DNA of 63,798 nt from Pelagophyceae sp. CCMP2097. Lineage: Eukaryota; Sar; Pelagophyceae. The DNA lies in NCBI GenBank assembly GCA_026770575.1, contig MU657184.1, positions 53,153 to 116,950 of the forward strand, written 5' to 3'. Positions 10,801 through 20,371 of the stretch are shown piece after piece. The notes beneath the pieces are model-generated. The model was not told the DNA's origin, did no database searches, and worked only from the letters and a program-made list of their open reading frames with translations. The position numbers and the translations under genes were made by a program. Numbering within the stretch: the stretch's first letter is position 1; the number at the start of each line of letters is the position of its first letter.

Positions 10801-12798
10801 ACGGGGAGCCCGTCGTCGGCCGCGGCGCGCGGGAGCCCGTCGTCGGCGGCGGCGCGCGGGAGGCCGAGGTCTGGCGTGAACGGGAGGCCGAGGTCGGACG
10901 CGGCGCGCGGGAGCGTGTCGTCGGCGGCTTGGCGCGGGAGCCCGACGTCCGAGGCGGCACGCGGGAGCCCGTAGTCGGCCTCGCGCACGGCTGCGAGCCA
11001 TGCGGAGACGCCGGGCGAGGCCATGATTTCAAGCTCGTGCTCAGCCTCGTGCTCCGCCTCTTCAGGCACCAGGCTGAACTCGACCACCAAAGATTCCGAC
11101 TCTGGACTGTACGGGCTGAACTCGACCACCTTGCGCGCCTCGACCACCTTGCGCGCGCTCTTGTGCTCGTCCGACGAGCTGCCCAAACGCGCCTTGGTCT
11201 GGGGCTTGGCGGCGGCGGCCGGCGGCGCAAGAGGCGGCTTCTTCGGCGGCGGCGGCGGCGGCTTGCGCTTGGGTGACGTCTCCTCTTTCGGCTGCGCCTC
11301 GGCCCGTTTCGGCTCGGCCGCGGAGACGAGCGACTGCACCACCGCAGAGACGGCATCCTTTGTGTATTGCAGAGTGGCCAGCGACGCGGACGATGGCCGG
11401 GCCGTCGCCGGCGGGCTCGGCGGCGGCGCGGAGAAGACGAGCTGGGGCACCGTCGACGCCTTGGACGCGGTCGCTTCCGCGGCCGGCGCCGCGACCGCGG
11501 GCGCGACGGATTGAGCGAAGAACGCGCCCCAATCCTTCTGACCCGGAGTCGCCGGCGACGCGGTCGGCGCTGCGGGCCACGCGGTCTGCGCGAAGAACGC
11601 CTCCCATTCCGCCTTGTCGCTTGAGTCGAAGGCGAAATCGCGATCGTCGTCGTCGTCGTCGTCGTCATCCGTGGAGTCTCCGACGTATAAGCTGTCCTTT
11701 TCGTCCGGCGCGAGGTCCCGCGGCATCGGCGGCGGCGACGGCCGGGCCGCGGAGGCCGCCGCCGCGCCCTCGTCGTCCTGCTGCCATTGCAGCACCGCCT
11801 CGGATAGCGTGTCGGCCGCGTGCCAGCCAGAGATAAACTTCTTCTGTGAAGACGGCCGTTCCGCCGAGACGGGCCGTTCCGCCGTGCACGTGGCCGCTGG
11901 CGGCGTCGGCACCCGGTCCGCCGAGACGGGCCGTTCCGCCGCGCGCGTGGCCGCCGGCGGCGTCGGCACCCGGTCCGCCGAGACGGGCCGTTCCGCCGCG
12001 CGCGGGGCCGGGACCGGCGCTGGCGATGCCTCTGCGGCGCGCGGCGGCGTCTGCGGCAGCCTCTGCGAGGCCGAGAGGACGTCGCGCGTCGCGTCGAGGC
12101 TCGCGCGGACCTTGCGCGACCGCGCCGCGGCCTCGTCCTCGCCGGCCGCTGGCAAGCCGACTGCGGGAGCGGCCGCGCCCTCGGCGGCCGCGCCGTCGGC
12201 CGGCGCTTTCGGCGCTTTTGGCGGCGTGGCGGCGGTCTCGGCGGCGGGCGCGTCGGCTCCTCGGCGGCCGGCGGCGGTCTCCTCGTCGCGGGCCTGGCGC
12301 CGCGCCTCTTCCAAAAGCCAGGCGTCGGCCTCGTCGCGCGACGAATCGCTCGCTAGTCTCCGGTGGTTCCGCGCCGCCGAGTCCGAAGCGGGCCGGTCGC
12401 GCGCGCCGTCGGGGTTTGCGTTGCGCTTCTGCGGCGCGCGCCGCGTCTTCGCGACGCGGTCGTTTCCCGCGTCGTTGCGGAAGAAGCCGAGGGTGACTGG
12501 CCGCGGCGCGGCGCCGAGGTGCGCGAGCAACCGCGCAAAGGCGTCCTCGGTGCCCGCCTCTGGCGGACCCGCGATGTCGACGACAGAGACGCGGTCCACC
12601 TCGTGAAGCACGTCGCCCACGCGAAGCTCGCCGGCGTGCGCGCAGCCTACGCGGGCGCCTCGTCGCAGCGCTCAAAAGGACCGCCCGGCGCCGGGCCGCA
12701 CCTTCCTGGATGTCGCGGATCACCACGACTCCGTCGTCAAAGGCCACTTTGATGCCGAGGGGCCCCGCCGGGAACTGGAGAATCATTTTCGTGAGCAT
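7855..12798 (-). CDS. PDZ-DENN domain protein, candidate Rab GEF (about 1552 aa)
   Basis: Five exons: 12798-12702, 12646-9575, 9533-8225, 8135-8043 and 7942-7855. All four junctions keep phase. The N-terminus is a PDZ domain: FPAGPLGIKVAFDDGVVVI, then GELRVGDVLHEVDRVSV. About 800 disordered residues follow (Pro/Ala/Ser-rich, an Asp run, and two sets of near-identical repeats at 11865-12005 and 10790-10980). Then comes a split DENN domain. Its upstream part reads ARLFEHVLLIGATPETVARH, CFCAPDG and LYAVCIEGVTRRDAYR. Its core reads LPNVLRALAALLAEVTVVVE, LVVVLPARFADYLDSPVPVL and MGVMG. The C-terminal part is PPFAAAFVSSQLFANFRNSL. DENN proteins activate Rab GTPases, and PDZ would localise them. Intron 2 is only 41 nt and carries a duplicated 10-mer. 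An upstream in-frame Met at 12936 is an alternative start. Confidence 0.8.
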
Positions 12799-13208
12799 GC
12801 CGCGCGCGAGGCGCTCCCGGAGGAGGCTCCGCGAGCAGACGCGTTTGTCCTTCGAGCCTCGCCGTGCTGGCGCACGTGCCCCACTGGCACCTACTCTCCA
12901 ATCACGATTCAATTTTCCAACAGGTTTGATTTCCATCTTCGTAATTGCAGTAATCCCGAGAACGGAAAAATCGCGTTAAGGTCCGTTCAACGGACATAGA
13001 CCAAAAGTCGTTTGGTTTTTGGTTTGCGATAGGAAATGAGTTTTGAGATTTCAAACAGGGTTTCACTGCTGGTGGTGGTGGTGCGAGTCTGACCGGCGAG
13101 GCGATTGTTGCGCGGGCGTGGGACGCGTGTGAACAGCCGGGCGCCGAGCACTCCGAGGCCCATCGACGCTCGTCGGGCTATTTTGGACCAGGCGTTGCGC
13201 CCCTGAGC
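12799..13208. promoter_or_regulatory. divergent promoter between the DENN gene and the WEE1-like gene
   Basis: A 410-bp AT-richer region between two head-to-head genes. It contains the perfect palindrome GTCCGTTCAACGGAC (12981-12995) and a further AACGG at 12961. AACGG is the core of the Myb-bound MSA element of G2/M genes in plants, and WEE1-type kinases act at G2/M; the link here is inference. Confidence 0.4.
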
Positions 13209-16200
13209 ATGTCTGCTCTGATGAAGCGCAAGTCGTCACCGCCCGAAGTCGTGCCGCCGCCGGAGAAGCGGCCGTCTGGCGGCGAATTTCCGCTGCTGCC
13301 TTTGTCGGCAGCCTTCGCCGCGCACGGCTCGCTGACGCCGCGCGGGGCGAGCCCGCCCCACCGCATCTCGTGAGTCGGCCGACTCTATTCGTCGCGCCCC
13401 AGGGTGGGCCCCGCGCGCCCGGGGCCGCACCCCCGCTTCCGCGTAGGTTCGGCGGCAGCTTCCCGCGCTCGCTCCCGCGCGTCGTGGCGCGCAGCCGCCG
13501 GCCGAGCTTTGTCGGTGCGGACGGCGCCGCAAACGTATCCTGGCCCCTGCGGGGCGCCTTTTTGGGGGCCGGTGGATTATTGCGCCCGGAGGCTGCTGCG
13601 CCAGACCGCGCGGGCGTGTGCTCCCCCCCAAATAGTATCGGAGGAGGCCGCGCAAATTGCCGCCAGAGCAGGCGAAATAGGTTCGTCGCGCAAAGCGAAA
13701 AAACGCACCGAAGAGGCGTGGGAGGACGGCAAGGTGATCGGCAAGGGCGTCTTCGCCGACGACGGCCACGGCCACGACGAGGCGGTGGCCGGCAACCGCG
13801 CCCGCTTCGGCTCGGACGAGACAGAGGTCCGTCGAACCTTTGGCCCCGGCCCCCCGGCGGCGGGCGGAGCGCGAAACGTAGGTGTCGCCGGCGAGTCGGT
13901 CGCCCACGTCGCCCGCGTCGTCGTATTCCGGCAACCCCACGCTCGACGTCCAGCTCTCGAGTGCGTTTTTCGCCCGGCGGTCGTTCGCGCCTCGCCAAAG
14001 CCGATCGTGCCATGCCTGCGACGTGTGCCGCAGGCCATCGCTACGAGAAGCTGTCGCTGGCGGCGCCGCTGCATCCGCACAACTTCACCGCGGGGAGCTT
14101 TACGGCGACAAAGACTACTGCAAAGACGCCCGGCAGCCGCGACGCCGGCCGAGGCTTCTGCGAGACGCCCACGCAGCCCGAGGATCGCGGCGACGAGAAC
14201 CTCCTCCTCTCGCGCGACGTCGCCGCCAGACTCGACTTTGGTGCGTCGACGCAAAGAATCGCCCCTCTGTTTCCGCTCCGCGCCCCCTCACTTTCCTTTG
14301 CGCCCTTTGGCCTTTCGCCCGACGTTTTCCGCTTCCGCAGGCGGCGGCGTCGTGCGGTCGGAGATGTCGCAGTCTTCCTTTTCGTCGGGCGACCACTACC
14401 GCAGGCCCCTCTCGCAAAATAGCAAGGCGAGCGAGGCGTCCTCGAGTGACATGATGTCCGTAATGTCTTCGCCGCGCAACAGCTTCCTCTCTCCCCGCGG
14501 CGGCGGCCTCATCTTCGTCGACATGCCCTGCTCGCCTTTCTCGCCGCCGGCGCTCCTGCGGTCCCTGTCGGGGTCGGACCGCGGCGGGGGGTCGACGCCT
14601 CGCAACACGCACCGCGCGGGCGCCAAGCACACGTTCGACACGCTCGCGCACCGGCCGCGCGAAGGCGGCCGCACGCCGCCCCTCGCCGTCGCCGTCGACG
14701 GCGAAGCCTTCGCGCCGGCGACGCAGCGCGTGCCCTCGCGCGACGCCGGCTGCGCCGGGTTCGGCGCGTCGCCCAGCGTCGACGACTTCGCCTCGCCGGG
14801 CGACGAATTCGACCAAGACGACTTCGTCTCGCCGGCGACACGGTATTCGAGCAAGGCGCATTTCTTCGATGCTGCTTACGAGAACACGCAGCCCACGCCC
14901 CCGCAGGGCGAGCCCCCAAAGGCGGCGCGGCCCGTGCCCGACCAGACGGCGTTCGGGTGGCGCGGCGGCGGCGGCACGACGCCGCGCGGCTCGTTTGCGT
15001 CGCCGCTGCAGTGCCCGCGGTCGCCGGAGCGCGAGCCGGCGTGGCGCCGCACGCCTTGCCGCGACGACGACGACGACGACGACGACGGCTCGTCGTTCCC
15101 GGCGGCGCGCAACCTCGCGCAGCCGCGGTGGTCGGCGCAGAGCCCGCGCGGCGACGACGGCGCCTCGACGTCATCTTCGCGCCGCGGCGGCTGCGACGAC
15201 GACGACGACGAAATGGGCGCCCCGCCGCCGCGCCCAAAGCAGCTGGCCCGCGGCTGGAGCTCCGAGGCTCTGTTCGCGCTCGACGGCGAGGCCGGGCCGC
15301 GCCAGGACGTGGCGACGGCGCAGCTGTCTCGCCGCAAGAAGAAGAAGGGCGCTTTGACGTCGTCCCTCGACGCGACGAAGATTCTCCTCGTCGCAGAGGC
15401 GCACCGCGCGCGCCTCCGCGGCGACGCCGACGACGCCTCGTCGGCGTCCGAGGCGTCGCCGCGCGACGACGACGGGCCGCGCGAGACGCTCTGCCTCAGC
15501 CGCGACTTTGACGTCGTCCGCCGCCTCGGCTCGGGCACCTTTTCCGAAGTCTTCGAGGCGCGGTCGCGCGCCGACGGCCAGCTCTACGCGATTAAGCGCG
15601 CCATGCGGCCCTTCCGGTCGAAGCGTGCGCGCGACGCGGCGCTCGTCGAGGCGCGCGCGCTGCGCGACATTGGCGCCGCGGACGGCGAGGGCGCCCAGCG
15701 CGTCGTGCGCTTCTACCGCGCCTGGCAGGAGGGCGGCCACCTCCACGCCCAGCTCGAACTCTGCGCGCGCGGGTCGCTGCGCCAGCTCGCCGACGCTCTG
15801 CGGCGCGCGGGCGGCGCGGCGCTCGCAGAGTTCCCGGCGCTCTGGCGCGTGGCCCACGACGTCGCGTCGGGCCTGCGGCACGTCCACGCGCGCGGCTTCG
15901 TGCATTTGGACATCAAGCCCTCGAATATTCTGGTCACCGACGGGGGCCTCCTCAAGATCGCCGACTTTGGCCTCACGGCGCCCCTCGGCGATGCCCACGA
16001 CGGCGTCGAGGGAGACACGCGCTACCTCGCCGCGGAGCTCCTCACCAACGAGCACCGCCACTCCGGCAGTGCAGACGTCTTCTCCCTCGGCATCACGTGC
16101 GTGTTTCTTGCGTGTGGGGCCCTCTCCGTCGCTTCCAAAGAGTGTGCCTCGCGGCGACGGTCCTCTTGTCGCAGGTTGTACGAGCTTGGCGCGGCGACGC

Positions 16201-16582
16201 CGCTGCCGAACGCGGGCGCGTCGTGGCACGCGCTCCGAAACGGCCTTGCGCCGTCGCTCTGCGCCGCCGGCCGGTCGCAGGAGCTCGAGCAAGCAGTCCG
16301 AGCCATGATGTCGCCCGAACCGGCGCTTCGACCAACGGCGCTCTTCGTCGCGCAGCTCCGGTGCGCCTTTCCGGGGACCCCCGTGTCGCGCCTCGTGTCA
16401 TCGTGGACGCGTCGGCTCGCAGGCACGCTGAGCGCGCGAGCGACTCTCCCGAGTGGCACGCGTACCTCGACTCCGTCACCGCGCTCCACGACGGCGCGCA
16501 GGCCTCGCAGGTGCGGCCACCGTCGCCAAATGTCCGTGCCGCTCTCCAGACGCCCTCTGGGGGGCAATTCCGCGCGCTCTAA
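13209..16582 (+). CDS. WEE1/MYT1-type protein kinase
   Basis: Exon 1 is 13209-13369 (MSALMKRKSSPPEVV). A second exon of uncertain start ends at 13826. Then come 13882-13960, 14034-14240, 14341-16097, 16175-16360 and 16423-16582, all in consistent phase. The N-terminal half is disordered, with many Ser-Pro/Thr-Pro sites and two Asp runs. The kinase domain follows: FDVVRRLGSGTFSEVFEA (Gly loop), LYAIKRAM (VAIK Lys), a substituted catalytic loop FVHLDIKPSNILV, IADFGLTAPLGD, and EGDTRYLAAELL. The last motif is the WEE1/MYT1 hallmark. The C-lobe (LGITLYELGAATPLPNAGASW) matches WEE1. These kinases phosphorylate CDK1 and hold cells before mitosis. No membrane segment is seen, so WEE1 is more likely than MYT1. 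Two internal introns were recognised because reading through them inserts unrelated residues. Confidence 0.85.
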
Positions 16583-16688
16583 GCCACGGCCCCGAAAGCG
16601 CCGAAGCCGCGCCCCGCCTTCAGCGGCGGCGGCAGATTACACCCGAGACCCGCAGTAAGAGACCCGCACGCGATTTTTACGCGAGCTC

Positions 16689-18277
16689 TCACTCGGGCGC
16701 GGCGTCGTGCTTGGCGCACTCGAGTAAAGCGCGGCTGCCGAGTTCGCTCTGGAGCGTGCGCGCGTCGCTGTTCGGCAGCGGCTTGCGCGCCGCGGCGGCG
16801 CGGCGGATCGCGTAGTCGGCCAGGTCGACGCCCAAAGTGCCCTCGGCCCAGTCGAAAACCTAGGGGGTGGACAGTGCTCGGTTGTATAGTGGTACCCGTC
16901 TCTCGCGCGACGGCCAGGGTCCCGGTATGCATCGCTGTGTCCGCGACTCGGTGGTCCCGGTCCGGGTTGGCCACCGGAAGATGCCTGCGCGGTCGCCGAC
17001 GGCGGCGCAGGGGGCGCTTGGTTCGAAGCGCCGCGAGGCTTTTGAGCCGTCGGGCAGGCGCAGCGCGACGGTGCACGCGGGCCGGTCTGCCGCGGGCTCG
17101 GGCGCGAGCGCGGCCGCGAGCGCCAGGCGCCGCGCCGCGGACGCCTCTGCCTTTGCCACTGCCGCTGCGTCGTCGGCGGCTTGTTTCGCCGCGGCCGCGA
17201 CGGCCTCGTGGTCCGACGCCGTCGCTTCCCGCAGCTCCATCGACTGCTCGGCGACGAGCGCGGCGTCTGCGGCTGTGCGCTTGAGCGCGGCGAGGGGCGC
17301 GGCGTGCGCCTCGGAAGAGCGCGCGAGCCACCGCGCCAGCGAGTCTGCGAGCGGCCGCGGCTGCGTTTGCCGCGCCGCGTGCGATGCCACCACCGCGAAC
17401 TCGCCGTCCGCGCCCGGGATCGCCAGCGCGACGAAGGTGCGGCCTAGGCGCTGTGTCGACGGCGCTGCATCGGCGCACGCAAGCGCGCGCCGCTCGGCGG
17501 AAAGACGCGCCGTCGTGCGACGGGATGTCGGCGAGCTTGCAGAGTCGCGTGGCGGCCTTGAGCGCGGCCGGCGTCGTGGCGCCCCATAGGACGTAATCGT
17601 CGAGCGCGGTTCTGAGCGCCGCTTCCTCGTCCTCGAGCGCGGCGCCGAGGCGGTGGACGTCCGCTTTGCCAGTCGCCGCCAGGATGACCAGCGGGACGCC
17701 GCGCTGCCGCGCCGTCGCCGCCGCAGAAACCACGGACCCCGACCGGCACCTACGCCCGCCGTCGCGCCGGCGGCATTCGGCCGTCTCGGAAAAGGTCGCA
17801 CGGTGGGTACGCCGCGGCGAAGCGGTTCCGCTCCTTGGCCGCCGCCTTGTCCTTGCGGACCACCTGCTGGTCCCCGCCCGCCGACGAGAGCCTGCGGCGC
17901 GCGTCCACGCATGGGGTGGCGCCGGAGCCCTTTCTTACCTGGAGACGATTCGGTTCCAGGCGAAGCGGAGGACGGAGCGGATTCGTAGGCTGGCGCTGTA
18001 GACGAATGCGATAGGGTCCAGCTGGAAGCTCACGAAGACCTCGTCCGGTGGATCGTCGCGCGCCACGACCTGCAGCGCAGGCTCCCGGCGGTGCGGCGAC
18101 GCCTTCAAAGGCGGAGAGACGCACGCCGAGGTCGTCATTACGCGGGATGACCTCCGTCTCGTCCTCCTGCGGCGCTTCCTCGGGCGCCGCTGCGCCGCCG
18201 CGGCACGGCCACTTGCGCTGCCGGCCAAGCGCCGCCGCAGCCCAGCACAGAGAGACCAGGACGAGGCGGCCCCGCAT
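16689..18277 (-). CDS. FAF2/UBXD8-like UAS-UBX protein with N-terminal signal peptide
   Basis: Exons 18277-18125, 18069-17939, 17891-17802 and 17749 to about 17533; then one with an unresolved start that ends at 17001; then 16859-16689. Order of parts: a signal-peptide-like start (MRGRLVLVSLCWAAAALG); an acidic linker; a hydrophobic hairpin (VFVSFQLDPIAFVYSA then LRIRSVLRFAWNRIV) where FAF2 has its ER/lipid-droplet hairpin; a UAS thioredoxin-like domain (RGVPLVILAATGKADVHRL); an Ala/Glu coiled coil; and a C-terminal UBX domain (CTVALRLPDGSKASRRF then VFDWAEGTLGVDLADYAI). FAF2 recruits p97/Cdc48 to ubiquitinated membrane clients in ER-associated degradation. The signal peptide is not typical of FAF2. 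One junction, UAS to coiled coil, could not be made phase-consistent. Confidence 0.75.
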
Positions 18278-18516
18278 CCTTGCGCTGGCGATGCGCGCGG
18301 CTGGTGGGCGCGGCGCGGCGCGAAGAGGCGGCAAGTCAACTCGTCGCCAAATTTCAGCGACGGAAGGTTTTGATTTGTGGTAGTGCGGCGGCGCGCCAGT
18401 CCTGGAATTTGGAGCTGCGAGCCCGCCCCAGCTGGAGCGTCGTCGACAATCAAGCGAACGCCCTGCGAACCTCGGAGCACCGTTAGGCCGCGTGCGCCAC
18501 ATTCGCCCGCCAAACG

Positions 18517-19968
18517 TTATGTGTAAGGCGCAGCGTTTTCGCTTGATGCGTTTTTTTCGCTGCTCCGCTTGATGAATTGTATGCCGCGCGTGGCGCTGCC
18601 CTGGTGGCAGTTGTTTTGTCCGTTTGCACTTAAGCCGCACGAAGCTCCGCACCCTGGAGGCGCGCCGTAGCGCTTCTCCCACCGGTGCGGCGTCAGCACC
18701 GACTTCTGGAACTTTGAAAGCAAAGCGAACGCGTGCAACTGCGCTTGCGGGGACGCCCAGCGGAATACTAAGTCTGCCTCGCTATAGAGCACAAACTTGT
18801 GCCCACCCTCGCTCCGCGAGGCGTGCGCCACGACGGCCCGCAGCGCCGCAAAGGGCAGCAGCCGCGGCGGGCCGCAGTCCACGGAAACGACGCGCCAGGA
18901 GTGCGGCGGCAGGGAGGTCTGGTTCGATAAAAACGCGCTCAAGTGCGCCGCGTCGCCTTCCACTTCGGCACACGCCGCCACGACGATTCGCGACGCCGTC
19001 GACCGCGCCAGCGAGCACATGCTCGCCAGGAGCCTACAAAGGGCCCGTTTCGCGTCGACGTAGGCGGCGTGGGCGCACCCGAGGAGTTTGAGCTCGCGGG
19101 GTTGCACGGAATGTGCGTTCCCAGACACGCCCTTGCTCAGCGCCCCGCCGTAGAACCTGCGCGTGCACCGTGCGCGGCTTTCGCGCGCCTTTGGACGCAC
19201 GGGATGACTGCGAGCGTCTTGGCGTGTAACGGGCCCTTTGGCGCTTGAGACACGCCGGCGCAGACGGTCGAAACCTCGGCGTTGATCATCGTCTCGACTT
19301 TCTGCATGGCCTCGTGGAGCGGCGCGCGCGCGACAACGCCGTGCTCGTACGCGGAGAGGTGGTGCACCCACCTAGATCGGCATTCTGCACCCAATCGTCA
19401 CTGGCCTCTAAGGTGGTGCACCCACCAGCCCATGCGGTCGCCCGTGCGCCAGACTGCGTCGGCGTCCTCGAACACGGCGAACGACGCCTGCTCCAAAGAG
19501 CCCTCGAGGTTCCAATCCGTGGCGGCTACGAGAGGGAGCGGCGCGAGCCAGGCGCCGGCGTACATGAGCGCTTTGAACAGCCTGCGCCAGGCGCGTCGCA
19601 ACGGCGCCGGGCGCGTCGCAACGCGCGCCAACGGGCGGGCCTCACAAGCCTCGTGGGACGTGTTTCCGCGCCGCGCCGGCCGCGGGTGGGGTCTGCGCGT
19701 AGGCATCTGGATGCTTCATGTGGCCTAGTATACGACCCGTTACGCCTCTGGATGTCTCGTGTGGCCTAGTATACGACCCATCTGCGGATTTGCCAGGCCG
19801 CGGCGGACGCACACGTGACGAAGCAGTCTTCGCCCTCGCACTTGCCGCCATCCGAGTCCCAGCCTGCAAGGCGCGTTCGACCACGACGAGAGGCAAGATG
19901 CGCTGACCTTTGTTCCCATTTCCCACCCACGAACAAGCCAAGATGAGGAGCGCGGCGAGGACGCGCAT
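18517..19968 (-). CDS. secreted glycosyltransferase-like protein, family not named
   Basis: Starts with a signal peptide (MRVLAALLILACSWVGNGNK) at 19968. A 44-nt intron leads in phase to a Cys-rich stretch, GGKCEGEDCFVTCAS. Later exons read FKALMYAGAWLAPLPLVAA, then TDWNLEGSLEQASFAVFEDA, then WWVHHL across a 54-nt intron (19372-19425) into SAYEHGVVARAPLHEAMQKV. A last exon starts near AVIPFYGGALSKGVSG and ends ENAAPYT. Near the C-terminus, FVLYSEADLVFRW and SVLTPHRWEKRYG look like acceptor/metal-site motifs of a retaining glycosyltransferase, but I cannot place it in a CAZy family. It probably acts in the Golgi or cell wall. The join between the Cys-rich exon and FKALMY is unresolved because that intron carries two tandem duplications. 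Confidence 0.5.
19372..19425 (-). repeat. 54-nt intron flanked by a 16-bp direct repeat
   Basis: A 16-bp block is identical at 19357-19372 and 19411-19426 (plus strand AGGTGGTGCACCCACC). On the coding strand the intron starts GTGGGT in one copy and ends CTAG just before the other. Splicing leaves one copy and reads WWVHHLS. This is what an intron inserted with a target-site duplication would look like. Confidence 0.65.
19584..19623 (-). repeat. 20-bp tandem duplication beside a 3' splice site
   Basis: Two copies (19584-19603 and 19604-19623) differ at one base. The exon that follows on the minus strand starts at 19581, so the duplicated block lies in the intron 3 nt from the exon. Confidence 0.75.
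19705..19779 (-). repeat. 41-bp-spaced duplication containing the acceptor-like TACTAG
   Basis: Blocks 19705-19738 and 19746-19779 are about 85-90% identical. Both contain GTATACTAGGCC on the minus strand, so both carry a potential 3' splice site inside the same intron region of the glycosyltransferase-like gene. Confidence 0.7.
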
Positions 19969-20371
19969 CGGCCGGGCAATAGTAGGGCCGCGGCGAGTGG
20001 CTCGGTCCGTAGCCGCGCCGCGCGGTTGAGCGCGATCCTCGTACGTGCGGTTCGAGGATGCTAAGGATCTGATAACGAGATTGGGGGGGTCTGGGAAAAC
20101 CGAGAGTGGGGGGAGCTCGGAGTGCCGCGGCCCCGAAGCGCAGTAGAGCGCCGCGGCGGCGCGCGCGCGGCCGCGCGCGTGCCCGGCGCCCGAGCGCGGA
20201 AGGCTCGCACCCGCGTGCACATCGACAGGCTCAGGGCGAGGAAGCGCAGCATGCTCCCGGGCGGACCTGGCCCAAAGCCTGGCAAAGGTCTCGAAGGAAA
20301 GAGGCGACGCGCTCGGCCGGCGCGAGGAATGCTAATGATTTGGTAACGAGGTCGAGCGGCCGTGGGGGATT
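19969..20371. other. intergenic, no confident gene
   Basis: A minus-strand open frame at about 20252-20061 starts with a signal-like MLRFLALSLSMCTRVRAF, but it quickly becomes Arg/Pro low complexity and has no family match. The segments near 20058-20085 and 20327-20355 are similar diverged direct repeats (both resemble GCTAA-GAT-TG-TAACGAG). Confidence 0.3.

Noticed and set aside
9065..11668. 867-aa Arg/Ser/Pro-rich open frame on the minus strand
   Set aside because: It is a shadow of the PDZ-DENN exon in another frame; composition reflects GC-rich codons only.
20061..20252. Short minus-strand frame with a signal-like start (MLRFLALSLSMCTRVRAF)
   Set aside because: Only low-complexity sequence follows, and no splice partner was found.
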